7,323 bases of DNA from Actinomycetes bacterium (GTDB taxonomy: Bacteria; Actinomycetota; Actinomycetes; Actinomycetales; Cellulomonadaceae): contig JAEWCA010000386.1 of the NCBI GenBank assembly GCA_023390875.1, forward strand, positions 1 to 7,323. Reading direction: 5' to 3'. The notes under the pieces are model-generated. The model was not told the origin of the DNA. It did not search any database and saw only the letters and a list, made by a program, of their open reading frames with translations. Both the position numbers and the translations under genes were made by a program. Below are positions 1 through 6,304 of the stretch, one piece after another; positions within the stretch are counted from its first letter, which is position 1, and every line of letters begins with the position of its first letter.

Positions 1-63
1 CGCGCGCGCGAGCTGGTCCAGGGTCAGCGGCGGACCGGGGTCGACGAGCGGGGGCAGCGGCAC
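1..63 (-). CDS. N-terminus of a possible ThiF/MoeB-type adenylyltransferase (partial)
   Basis: Only the first 21 codons are inside the window, reading VPLPPLVDPGPPLTLDQLAR then A; the GTG at 63 would be read as Met. The short run PLPPLV-P-G-LT resembles the N-terminal extension of actinobacterial MoeB/MoeZ/ThiF proteins (typically LPPLVEP then LT, then a helix leading to the nucleotide-binding fold), which activate a sulfur-carrier protein by adenylation. The catalytic part lies outside the window, so the family call rests on this short resemblance and may be wrong. The start is supported by a TAGGTT hexamer exactly 7 bases upstream and the absence of a good Shine-Dalgarno, which suggests a leaderless mRNA. 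The gene follows the aminotransferase gene on the same strand after 29 bases. Confidence 0.42.
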   Translation of the reverse strand, partial: MPLPPLVDPGPPLTLDQLARA

Positions 64-70
64 AGTGCCC

Positions 71-76
71 AACCTA
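71..76 (-). promoter_or_regulatory. -10 hexamer of a likely leaderless promoter
   Basis: On the minus strand TAGGTT fits the actinobacterial -10 pattern TAnnnT. It is followed by 7 bases and then the GTG at 63, so transcription could begin at the start codon itself. No convincing -35 is seen, which is common in this group. A small inverted repeat, CGTCG-CGC-CGACG at 77-89, sits between the aminotransferase stop and this hexamer and could be a weak end structure. Confidence 0.38.
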
Positions 77-92
77 CGTCGCGCCGACGGCG

Positions 93-1253
93 CTAGAGCC
101 CCGCCTGCCAGGCGACGATCCGGTCGACGGCCTCGCGCACCACGTCGACGGACGACGCGAACGACAGCCGCACCCACCGGGCGCCGTCGAACGGGTCGAA
201 GTCGGTGCCGGGCGTGAGCGCCACGCCGGCCTCGCCGAGCAGGCGCGCGCACCACGTCACCGAGTCCAGCCCGGACGCGGACACGTCGGCGTACAGGTAG
301 AACGCGCCGTCGGCCGGGGCGATCCGGGTCCAGCCGAGCTCCGGCAGACGCGACAGCAGGTGCTCGCGCGCGGCCGCGTACCGCTCGACGTTCTCCCGGG
401 CCGCGGCGTACCCGGCCTCGCTGAACGCCGCGACGCCCGCGTGCTGGGCGAGGGCCGGCGGGCACAGCGCGACGTTGCCCGCGAGCGCGTCGACGGGTGC
501 GACGAGGTCGTCGGGCAGCACGAGCCAGCCGAGCCGCCAGCCGGTCATCGCCCAGTACTTCGAGAACGAGTTCACGACGATCGCACCCGAGCCGAGGTAC
601 GCCGCGGCCGTCGGCGGCTGCGACGTGTCGTACGTGATGCCGTGGTAGATCTCGTCGCTCACGAGCCGGACGCCGTGGTCGCCGCACCACGTCGCGAGCG
701 CCGCGAGCTCGGTCGGGTCGATCATCGTGCCCGTCGGGTTGGCGGGGCTCGCGACGACCAGCCCGTCGACCGGGGCGTCGAGCGTTTCCAGCTGCGCGAC
801 GGTCGGCTGGTACCGGGTGTCGGGACCGCACGGGATCGTGACGACCTCGCACCCGAGCGCCGCGAGGATGTTCGCGTACGCCGGGTAGCCGGGGACGGCG
901 AGCGCGACCCGGTCGCCGACGTCGAACGCCGCGAGGAACGCGAGCAGGAACCCGCCCGACGAGCCGGTCGTCACCGCGATCCGGGACGGCTCGACGTCGA
1001 CGTCGTACCAGTCCCGGTAGTGCTGCGCGACGGCCGCGCGCAGGCCCGGGGACCCCAGCGACTCGGTGTACCCGAGGTCGCCGGCCGTGAGCAGGTCGAC
1101 CGCCCGCTGCCGGACGACGTCCGACGCCCCGGTGGACGGTTCGCCGGCGCACAGGTTGAGCACGTGCTCACCGGCGGCGCGGCGGGCGTTCGCGGCCGCC
1201 AGGATCTCCATGACGGCGAACGGGGGCACGTGCGCGCGGCGGGCGACCTTCAT
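93..1253 (-). CDS. PLP-dependent class I/II aminotransferase
   Basis: This is a cytosolic fold-type I (AspC-like) aminotransferase that uses pyridoxal phosphate to move an amino group between an amino acid and a 2-oxo acid. The amino acid substrate cannot be told from sequence. Numbered from the longer reading with ATG at 1262 (389 residues), the family motifs are ASPANPTG with Asn175, VSDEIY with Asp203 and Tyr206, the Schiff-base lysine Lys235 in NSFSKYWAMTGWRLGW with Arg243, and the carboxylate-binding arginine Arg365 in RWVRLSFA. All key residues are present and the length is normal. I place the start at the second ATG (1253, 386 residues, MKVARRAHVPPF) because an AGGA lies 8 bases before it, while the ATG at 1262 has its purines directly abutting. 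The gene diverges from the CorA-type gene across a gap of about 110 bases. It may share regulation with the partial gene downstream, though that gene seems to have its own promoter. Confidence 0.9.
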   Translation of the reverse strand: MKVARRAHVPPFAVMEILAAANARRAAGEHVLNLCAGEPSTGASDVVRQRAVDLLTAGDLGYTESLGSPGLRAAVAQHYRDWYDVDVEPSRIAVTTGSSGGFLLAFLAAFDVGDRVALAVPGYPAYANILAALGCEVVTIPCGPDTRYQPTVAQLETLDAPVDGLVVASPANPTGTMIDPTELAALATWCGDHGVRLVSDEIYHGITYDTSQPPTAAAYLGSGAIVVNSFSKYWAMTGWRLGWLVLPDDLVAPVDALAGNVALCPPALAQHAGVAAFSEAGYAAARENVERYAAAREHLLSRLPELGWTRIAPADGAFYLYADVSASGLDSVTWCARLLGEAGVALTPGTDFDPFDGARWVRLSFASSVDVVREAVDRIVAWQAGL

Positions 1254-1356
1254 GCCGTTCATCCTGCCGTGAACACCGACCCGGGGCGCTCGACGTCCCG
1301 CGGATCTCAGCCGCTCGTCCGGCCCGGTTCACGCCCCCGCCGGCCCGTCGCGCACG

Positions 1357-1362
1357 TACTCT
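1357..1362 (+). promoter_or_regulatory. -10 hexamer of a likely leaderless promoter for the CorA-type gene
   Basis: TACTCT fits TAnnnT and is followed by 7 bases and then the GTG at 1370. No Shine-Dalgarno is visible in the 20 bases before that GTG. Together these suggest the mRNA starts at the start codon. A -35 at the usual distance is not evident. A leaderless mRNA leaves no room for a 5' magnesium-sensing riboswitch. Confidence 0.45.
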
Positions 1363-1369
1363 CACGGCC

Positions 1370-2365
1370 GTGATCGTGGACTGCGCCCTCTACACCGGCG
1401 GTGTGCGCCGGCACCGGCTCGACGACCTGTTCGTCGCCGTCCGGGAGGCCGAGAAGGACGACGGGTTCGTGTGGGTCGGCCTGCACGAGCCGACGGCCGA
1501 CGAGTTCGAGGCGCTCGCGGCCGGGTTCGCGCTGCCCGAGCTCGCCATCGAGGACGCGGTCTGCTCGCACCAGCGGCCCAAGCTCGAGCGGTACGGCGAC
1601 GTGGTGTTCGCGGTCATCAAGCCCGTGCGCTACGTGGACCACGTCGAGGTCGTCGAGGTCGGCGAGATCGCGCTGTTCCTCGGCGAGCGGTTCGTCATCG
1701 TCGTCCGGCACGGCGACTCCACGGTCCCTGCGCGAACGCGTGCCGACCTCGAGGCGGACCCCGCGATGCTCGTGCACGGGCCTGCGGCGGTGCTGCACCG
1801 GATGCTCGACCTCACCGTCGACGACTACCTCGACGTCACCGTCGCCGTGGACACCGACATCGACGAGATCGAGGACCAGGTGTTCGGCGACGAGCCGGGC
1901 CGCGACCACGCCGAGCGGATCTACAAGCTCAAGCGCGAGGTGATGCTGTTCCGCCGGGCCGTCGTGCCGCTCGTCGGGCCCCTGTCACGGCTCGCGAACG
2001 ACGACATCCCCTGGGTGCAGCCCGTCATGCGGCCGTACTTCCGGGACGTCGAGGACCACGCGCTGCGCGCCGCCGAGCTCATCGAGGGCCAGGACGCGAT
2101 GCTCACGACCGTCATGCAGGCCGACATCGCGCAGGTGTCGGTCGCGCAGAACCGGGTGAGCGTCCGGCAGAACGAGGACATGCGGAAGATCTCGGCGTGG
2201 GCCGCGATCGGGCTCGTCCCGACCGCGGTCGCCGGGGTGTACGGGATGAACGTCGACCACCTGCCGTGGGCGCACGCGTCCTACGGCTTCGGGCTCGTGA
2301 TGGGGGCGATCGCGCTGACGTCGGCGGCTCTGTGGCGCGCGTTCCGCCGCAACGGCTGGCTGTAG
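1370..2365 (+). CDS. corA: CorA-family magnesium/cobalt transport protein
   Basis: This is an inner-membrane divalent-cation channel of the CorA/2-TM-GxN family, which works as a pentamer admitting Mg2+ (and Co2+ or Ni2+). The 331-residue length is typical. Residues 1-270 form the cytoplasmic part, with the conserved stretch PELAIEDAVCSHQRPKLERY (56-75) and a long acidic/helical stalk (about 150-270). Membrane segment 1 (about 275-291) ends in the selectivity motif YGMN (291-294), followed by the periplasmic loop VDHLPWAHASY. Membrane segment 2 (about 305-323) is followed by the basic tail RRNGWL typical of the family. The GMN motif argues for CorA rather than ZntB, which has GIN. The GTG start is preceded by a -10-like hexamer and no ribosome binding site, so translation is probably leaderless. 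The gene converges on the phosphatase gene with 4 bases between stop codons. Family certain; ion preference inferred. Confidence 0.94.
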   Translation: MIVDCALYTGGVRRHRLDDLFVAVREAEKDDGFVWVGLHEPTADEFEALAAGFALPELAIEDAVCSHQRPKLERYGDVVFAVIKPVRYVDHVEVVEVGEIALFLGERFVIVVRHGDSTVPARTRADLEADPAMLVHGPAAVLHRMLDLTVDDYLDVTVAVDTDIDEIEDQVFGDEPGRDHAERIYKLKREVMLFRRAVVPLVGPLSRLANDDIPWVQPVMRPYFRDVEDHALRAAELIEGQDAMLTTVMQADIAQVSVAQNRVSVRQNEDMRKISAWAAIGLVPTAVAGVYGMNVDHLPWAHASYGFGLVMGAIALTSAALWRAFRRNGWL

Positions 2366-2378
2366 CGCGTCAGCGCGC
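2365..2378. terminator. small GC hairpin over both convergent stop codons
   Basis: GCGCG-TCAG-CGCGC forms a 5-bp perfect stem with a 4-base loop. It begins at the last base of the corA stop codon, and its loop contains the stop of the opposing phosphatase gene. It could help end transcription from either side, since there is no intergenic room for a separate terminator. There is no U-tract, and in DNA this GC-rich short palindromes arise by chance. Confidence 0.22.
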
Positions 2379-2891
2379 CGCGAGCGCCGCGCGGACGTGG
2401 GCGACGACGCCGTCGGCCGCCGCCTCGACCTGGGCGAGGCACGCCTCGAAGTCCTCGCGGCCGCCGTACCAGGGGTCGTCGATGTCGAGCACGTGCTCGG
2501 GCTGACCGGGCGGGACGACGGGTGCGGCGGGGTCGAACGACCGGTACATCACGACGCGGTCGGCGACCTCGGGCGACCCCGCGAGCCGGCGCAGCGACCG
2601 GGCGTGCACGCTCGTCATCGCGAGCACGAGGTCGTGGCCGGGCAGGTCGGTCGCACGGACCTGACGGGCGCGGTGGCCGTCGCCGGCCGGGTAGCCGTGC
2701 TCGACGAGCACCGCACGGGCGCGCCGGTCGACGGGCCGGCCGTGCTCCTCGTCGCTGATGCCGGACGAGTCGACGACCACCGCGTCGGCGAGCCCGGCCG
2801 CGGCGAACCGCTCCCGCAGCACGATCTCGGCCATCGGCGACCGGCAGATGTTGCCGGTGCACACGGTCATCACCCGGAACGGTCGGTCCAC
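2370..2891 (-). CDS. low-molecular-weight protein tyrosine phosphatase
   Basis: This cytosolic cysteine phosphatase hydrolyses phosphotyrosine (family LMW-PTP/Wzb/PtpA). The active-site loop VCTGNICRS has the nucleophile Cys11 and Arg17 of the CX5R motif. The general-acid loop DDPWYGG carries Asp139 followed by Pro140, with the family's aromatic residues Trp141 and Tyr142. The 173-residue length is normal (family about 150-170). I chose the GTG at 2891 (VDRPFRVMTV, read with Met) because the first beta-strand FRVMTV runs into the catalytic loop; starting at the ATG at 2870 would remove most of that strand. No strong Shine-Dalgarno is seen. The open frame extends far upstream to 5507, but that is a high-GC shadow of the next gene. 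Its role is unknown: it lies alone, without a tyrosine kinase or exopolysaccharide gene nearby, so a Wzb-like role is not supported. Confidence 0.92.
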   Translation of the reverse strand: MDRPFRVMTVCTGNICRSPMAEIVLRERFAAAGLADAVVVDSSGISDEEHGRPVDRRARAVLVEHGYPAGDGHRARQVRATDLPGHDLVLAMTSVHARSLRRLAGSPEVADRVVMYRSFDPAAPVVPPGQPEHVLDIDDPWYGGREDFEACLAQVEAAADGVVAHVRAALAAR

Positions 2892-2907
2892 GCGCCCATC
2901 GTGCCGT

Positions 2908-2942
2908 CTCGGCGGCCGCCCGTGCCCCGGGCGACCGCCGAG
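2908..2942 (-). terminator. strong hairpin terminator after the phytase-like gene
   Basis: Two 15-base arms (2908-2922 and 2928-2942) enclose a 5-base loop, 11 bases past the stop of the secreted-protein gene. Fourteen of 15 positions pair as Watson-Crick. The remaining position is C-A in plus-strand RNA but G-U in minus-strand RNA, so the stem is complete only in the minus-strand transcript. No U-tract follows, as is usual for actinobacterial hairpin terminators. It lies between the two minus-strand genes and ends 16 bases before the phosphatase start, so it probably separates them into two transcription units. Confidence 0.6.
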
Positions 2943-2953
2943 CGGTCGAGCTG

Positions 2954-5389
2954 TCAGCCGCGCCCGTGCCCGCGTCCGGGGCCGTCGATCCCGGTGAGCA
3001 CCGCGGACGCGCGGCCGAGGCGCAGCAGCACGGTCTCGCCGGTCGCGTCGGCGAGGCCGTCGTTGTCGGTGACCGCGTAGAGCTTGCCGTCGCCGCCGAC
3101 CGTCAGGCCCTCGAGCTTCTCCTGCGTCCAGCCGTGCGTGGCCTGCAGCGCGGGGAGCACGTCGAGCGCGAGCCGCTTGCTCAGCGGCGCGACGGTGCCG
3201 GGTGCCGGGTCGGCGGGCAGGTCGACCTGGTAGACGCGCTTGATCCGCGCGTTCGGGCCGTTGAGCTTGTCGCGCTCGATGACGGCGAGGCTGTCGCCGT
3301 CGAGCGCGACGACCTCGGACAGGCCGACCCAGTCGCCGGACCCGGGCCACGCGGTTCCGCCGGCGGCGGCCTCGAGCGGGTAGGAGAACCACGTCCACGC
3401 ACCGGTCGCGACGTCGTACCGGCCGATCCGCGCGGCCCCCGCGAGGCCGCCGGGGTCCGTCGTCAGGCCGCGCTGGAGCGCGACGAACACGTGCTCGCCC
3501 GCGGCGTCGTTCGTCGTGGTGACGCCCTCGATGCCCCACTTGGACAGGCCCGCGGCGACGTCGGCGGGCAGCGCGACGGCCTCCTGCCACACGCCGTCGG
3601 CGGAGACGCGGACGAGCTGGTTGCCGGCACCCGTCGCCCCTTCGACGCCGAGCCAGAAGCCGCCGGCCGGCCGGGACGCGACGCCCTCGGCGTCGAGCCC
3701 GATCGGTGCGCCGTCCTTGGTGACGGGCACCGCACGGTCGATGACGGCGGGGGTGCGGGACACGTCGAGCGAGAGCAGGCGGGTCTGCGCGTAGGCGGCG
3801 TCCGTGACGGACCACAGCCGGTTGCGGTCGCGGACGTCGGCGGTCAGCGCACCGAGCGCGCCCCAGCCGATCGGGTTGCCGGACGCGTCGTCGGCCGAGA
3901 CGACGCTCGGGAACTGAGGTGCTCCGGCGTCGCGCGCCCACCTCGGGCCACTGCCGAAGACGCTCACCGCGGACCGCACGTTGACTGCGGCGCTGTCCGT
4001 CTCGCTCGACACCAGGAGCAGGTCGCGCGACGGCACGGGCAGGATGCCCTCGGGCCCGTTGGTGGTCGCGAGCACCTGCACGAAGCGGGGGCGCAGCGGC
4101 CGGGAGACGTCGTAGACGGCGACGAAGTTCGACCGCTCCGAGCCGACGAACGCGTACGGCGTGCCGCCGAGCGTCGCGACGGCCAACCCCTCGATCTCGA
4201 CGCCCTTCTTGGCCGCCCGGTCCTCGGTGTGCAGGCCGGTGCGGACGGCGAGCCGCTCGAGCTCGGCGCCGCTGTCCCACACGACCATGCCGGTCGTCGT
4301 GTCGAACACCGACCAGCCGCGCGTGCCGCCCTTCCAGTCGCCCTCGTTGGCGGTCGCGACGTGCGTGCGGTCGAGCCACGCGATCGCGTCGGGCTCGCGG
4401 GGGACGTCGGTGATCGCGCCGGTCTGGTCGATGACGCCGTCCTTCTTGACGTCGATCCCCGTGACGGTCGCGGTGCCCGCGGAGAACACGCGCGTGATCG
4501 CGCGGGTGCGCACGTCGATCAGCGCGACGCCGTTGTTCTCCTGCAGGGTCACGGCGACCGTGCGGCCGTCCGGGCTGACCGCGACGTACTCGGGCTCGAC
4601 GTCCTGGGGCGAGTCGATGCCCGCACGCGCGACGGCAGGCAGCGGCACACCCGCGGCGTCGACGAACGCGACGGGGTTCGCCGTCCAGCGGCGCACGTCC
4701 TTGGCGCTGAGGTCGACGAGCTGCACGAACCCGGCGGGCGCCTGCGGCAGGTCGCCCTTCTTCCTCCCGGGCGGGGTCGCCTCCTCGTCGCGCTGGTTCT
4801 CGATCGCGATCGCGGCGGTGCGCTGGTCGGGCGTGAGGACGATCGAGTCGGGCTGGCCGCCGAGGTCGATCGTCGCCAGGGGCGTGTGCGTGCGCAGGTC
4901 GACGACGACGAGCACGCCGGACGGCGCGGTGAACGCGGGCGACGTGTCCACGACGACCAGCACCCGGTCCCCGACGAGCGCGACCGACGTCGGCGACGCC
5001 TGCGCCGGCAGGCCGAGGTCGGCGACCAGGTCGACCGTGCCCGCACCGGCCGGGTGGGCCGGGTCGGAGATGTCGACGAACCCGATGCGGCCCGCGAGCG
5101 CGTCGGTGTGGACGAACGTCCTCCCGTCCTTCGAGACCGCGGAGATCTCGGCGACCGACGGCGCGGCCGGGTCGGTGCCGGCGGGCGCGTTGAGGTAGAC
5201 GGGGTAGGTCGACAGCCGGTGGAAGTCGTCCTGCGTCGTGGGCGGCGTCCAGGTCGGGGCGTTGCCGTGCGCGCTCGCGCCGGTCGCGGGGACGGTGCAC
5301 AGCAGGCCGGTGACCAGCACGGACGCGCCGGCGACGGCGAGGCGGGTGCGGCGGTGGCGCGGCTGGTGCACGGGCTGCGCAGGCAGCAT
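2954..5389 (-). CDS. secreted beta-propeller protein with phytase-like esterase domain
   Basis: This 811-residue exported protein begins with a basic n-region (HQPRHRRTR), a hydrophobic segment (about 17-36) and a cleavage motif GASA before His41; the RR pair leaves Tat export possible. Residues about 45-480 look like a beta-propeller of repeated strand motifs (VVVDLRTHTP, YVAVSPDGRTVAV, HVATANEGDW, NFVAVYDVSRP). NEGD and PEGI resemble the choice-of-anchor I/alkaline-phosphatase-like propeller proteins. Residues about 500-790 match the esterase-like activity of phytase family (PF13449 type), with GLDAEGVA, WGIEGVTT, EVVALDGDSLAVIERD, KLEGLTVGGDGKLYAVTDNDG and a closing LLRLGRA. The family is thought to act on phosphate esters, but the substrate here is unknown. 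The C-terminus is Gly/His/Arg rich with no LPxTG or membrane anchor, so the protein is probably released. The ATG at 5389 is supported by AGGAG six bases upstream. The gene diverges from padR, and a hairpin follows its stop. Confidence 0.84.
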   Translation of the reverse strand: MLPAQPVHQPRHRRTRLAVAGASVLVTGLLCTVPATGASAHGNAPTWTPPTTQDDFHRLSTYPVYLNAPAGTDPAAPSVAEISAVSKDGRTFVHTDALAGRIGFVDISDPAHPAGAGTVDLVADLGLPAQASPTSVALVGDRVLVVVDTSPAFTAPSGVLVVVDLRTHTPLATIDLGGQPDSIVLTPDQRTAAIAIENQRDEEATPPGRKKGDLPQAPAGFVQLVDLSAKDVRRWTANPVAFVDAAGVPLPAVARAGIDSPQDVEPEYVAVSPDGRTVAVTLQENNGVALIDVRTRAITRVFSAGTATVTGIDVKKDGVIDQTGAITDVPREPDAIAWLDRTHVATANEGDWKGGTRGWSVFDTTTGMVVWDSGAELERLAVRTGLHTEDRAAKKGVEIEGLAVATLGGTPYAFVGSERSNFVAVYDVSRPLRPRFVQVLATTNGPEGILPVPSRDLLLVSSETDSAAVNVRSAVSVFGSGPRWARDAGAPQFPSVVSADDASGNPIGWGALGALTADVRDRNRLWSVTDAAYAQTRLLSLDVSRTPAVIDRAVPVTKDGAPIGLDAEGVASRPAGGFWLGVEGATGAGNQLVRVSADGVWQEAVALPADVAAGLSKWGIEGVTTTNDAAGEHVFVALQRGLTTDPGGLAGAARIGRYDVATGAWTWFSYPLEAAAGGTAWPGSGDWVGLSEVVALDGDSLAVIERDKLNGPNARIKRVYQVDLPADPAPGTVAPLSKRLALDVLPALQATHGWTQEKLEGLTVGGDGKLYAVTDNDGLADATGETVLLRLGRASAVLTGIDGPGRGHGRG

Positions 5390-5402
5390 CGAGGTCTCCT
5401 CG
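5390..5402 (-). promoter_or_regulatory. palindrome enclosing the ribosome binding site of the phytase-like gene
   Basis: In minus-strand RNA the bases just before the start codon read CGAGG-AGA-CCUCG, a perfect 5-bp stem with a 3-base loop. The Shine-Dalgarno AGGAG is split between stem and loop, and the stem abuts the AUG. If it folds it would limit translation initiation; as DNA it could instead be a repressor site. Whether it is functional is inference. Confidence 0.33.
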
Positions 5403-5435
5403 GTGTCGGGGTGTCCGTGCAGGCTCGCCGGGGCC

Positions 5436-5464
5436 GGTGTCCGCCGGTGGACGCGAGGGTGAAC
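5436..5464 (-). promoter_or_regulatory. GGTGnnC repeats and near-palindrome, possible PHO-type operator
   Basis: GGTGTCC (5436), GGTGGAC (5446) and GGTGAAC (5458) follow one another on the plus strand. On the minus strand the last two read GTCCACC and GTTCACC. The latter is the core of actinobacterial PhoP direct-repeat units, but the two copies are 12 bases apart rather than the usual 11, and a third clean unit is missing. Bases 5439-5452 also form a near-palindrome (12 of 14). The rest of 5390-5518 shows no clear minus-strand promoter. Confidence 0.2.
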
Positions 5465-5518
5465 ACCGTCCGGCGGGACCGTGACGAATCGGACATCCGT
5501 TCAACATCGAGGTCGGGG

Positions 5519-5546
5519 TTGAGACGCGACATAGTCGAGATATACT
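5519..5546 (+). promoter_or_regulatory. sigma-70 type promoter of padR
   Basis: TTGAGA (5519-5524), a 16-base spacer and TATACT (5541-5546) give a good housekeeping promoter in a locally AT-rich patch, which stands out in this sequence. Transcription would begin near 5553, giving a leader of about 40 bases before padR. The -10 lies inside GAG-ATATA-CTC (5537-5547), and TCGAG recurs at 5535 and 5552. These are plausible contacts for an autoregulating PadR protein, but no established PadR consensus (such as ATGT-8N-ACAT) is complete here. Confidence 0.68.
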
Positions 5547-5594
5547 CTGGTTCGAGCATTCGGGATCGGACGATACGCGTCAGGAGGCGACGGC

Positions 5595-6272
5595 ATGGCC
5601 CCGAGGACCCGCAACAACCCGCTCGCGCTGGCCGTGCTCGCGCTGCTCTGGGAGCGGCCCATGCACCCCTACGAGATGTCGATGACCCTGCGCGAACGCC
5701 GCAAGGACGAGTCGGTCCGGCTCAACTTCGGGTCGCTGTACTCGGTCGTCGACTCGCTCGTGAAGCACGGGCTCATCGAGGCGGCGTCCACCGAGCGCGA
5801 GGGCAACCGGCCGACGCGCACGATCTACCGGCTCACCGACGCGGGCGCCACCGAGGCCGTCGACTGGCTCTCCGACCTGCTGCGCACCCCCGTCAAGGAG
5901 TTCCCCCAGTTCGAGGCGGCGCTCTCGTTCCTGCCGCTGCTCGGGCCCGACGACGTCGCGCGGCTGCTCCGCATGCGCGTCTCCGCGCTGCAGGTCAGCA
6001 TCACGACGCTCGACGCTGCCCGGGACCAGGCCCGGGCGCAGGGCCTGCCGTCGATCTTCGTCCTCGAGGCCGACTACGAGTCCGCGATCCTGCACGCCGA
6101 GCTCGACTTCGTCGTCGGGCTCGAGGCCAGCATCACGGACGGGACGCTCGAGGGCGTCGCGCTGTGGCGCGAGCTGCACACGCGCGCGGCCGGCGGCCGG
6201 CTCGAGCCGGACGAGATCGCCGAGGCGCTCGCGCCCTACTTCACGACGGAGGGGGCACCCCCGACCGCGTGA
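5595..6272 (+). CDS. PadR-family transcriptional regulator
   Basis: This is a DNA-binding regulator of 225 residues. Residues about 8-90 form the PadR winged helix: LALAVLALLWERPMHPYEM, then the recognition-helix region FGSLYSVVDSLVKHGLIE (45-62), then the wing RPTRTIYRLTDAG (72-84). Residues about 100-185 are mostly helical and correspond to the C-terminal dimerisation part of the longer (PadR-s2-like) members. A strong AGGAGG lies 7 bases before the ATG, so the start is secure. PadR proteins usually repress a linked efflux or detoxification gene and release DNA when a small, often aromatic or antibiotic, ligand binds. The next gene is a DrrA-like ABC ATPase on the same strand, the standard actinobacterial pairing, so that transporter is the likely target along with padR itself. 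The ligand cannot be read from sequence. Confidence 0.92.
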   Translation: MAPRTRNNPLALAVLALLWERPMHPYEMSMTLRERRKDESVRLNFGSLYSVVDSLVKHGLIEAASTEREGNRPTRTIYRLTDAGATEAVDWLSDLLRTPVKEFPQFEAALSFLPLLGPDDVARLLRMRVSALQVSITTLDAARDQARAQGLPSIFVLEADYESAILHAELDFVVGLEASITDGTLEGVALWRELHTRAAGGRLEPDEIAEALAPYFTTEGAPPTA

Positions 6273-6281
6273 CCACCGACC

Positions 6282-6300
6282 CCCGGGCGACCCGCCCGGG
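6282..6300 (+). terminator. hairpin just after padR
   Basis: CCCGGGC-GACCC-GCCCGGG is a perfect 7-bp stem with a 5-base loop starting 10 bases after the padR stop codon. There is no U-tract. It could slow or partly end transcription, giving less transporter than regulator mRNA. Confidence 0.4.
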
Positions 6301-6304
6301 AACA

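Noticed and set aside
1..10. CGCGCGCGCG run at the left edge as a repeat element or Z-DNA site
   Set aside because: It reads as in-frame Ala-Arg-Ala codons of the partial minus-strand gene and is short; nothing distinguishes it from ordinary GC-rich coding sequence.
1263..1369. A magnesium-sensing (M-box-like) leader upstream of corA
   Set aside because: The gap is only about 107 bases, shows no M-box-like structure, and the promoter appears to abut the start codon.
360..1373. 337-codon plus-strand open frame opposite the aminotransferase
   Set aside because: Arg/Val/Asp-rich with no recognisable fold; the opposite strand has every aminotransferase motif.
1471..2505. 344-codon plus-strand open frame overlapping corA in another frame
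   Set aside because: Extremely arginine-rich shadow frame; corA itself is unambiguous.
4161..5198. 345-codon plus-strand open frame antisense to the secreted-protein gene
   Set aside because: Ser/Thr/Arg-rich composition without motifs, typical of an antisense frame opposite a high-GC gene; no ribosome binding site argument.
2370..5507. One 1045-codon minus-strand open frame spanning both the phosphatase and the secreted-protein region
   Set aside because: Only its last ~173 codons look like protein. The rest is Arg/Gly/Ala/Pro-rich and out of frame with the convincing 811-residue protein with signal peptide and domains.
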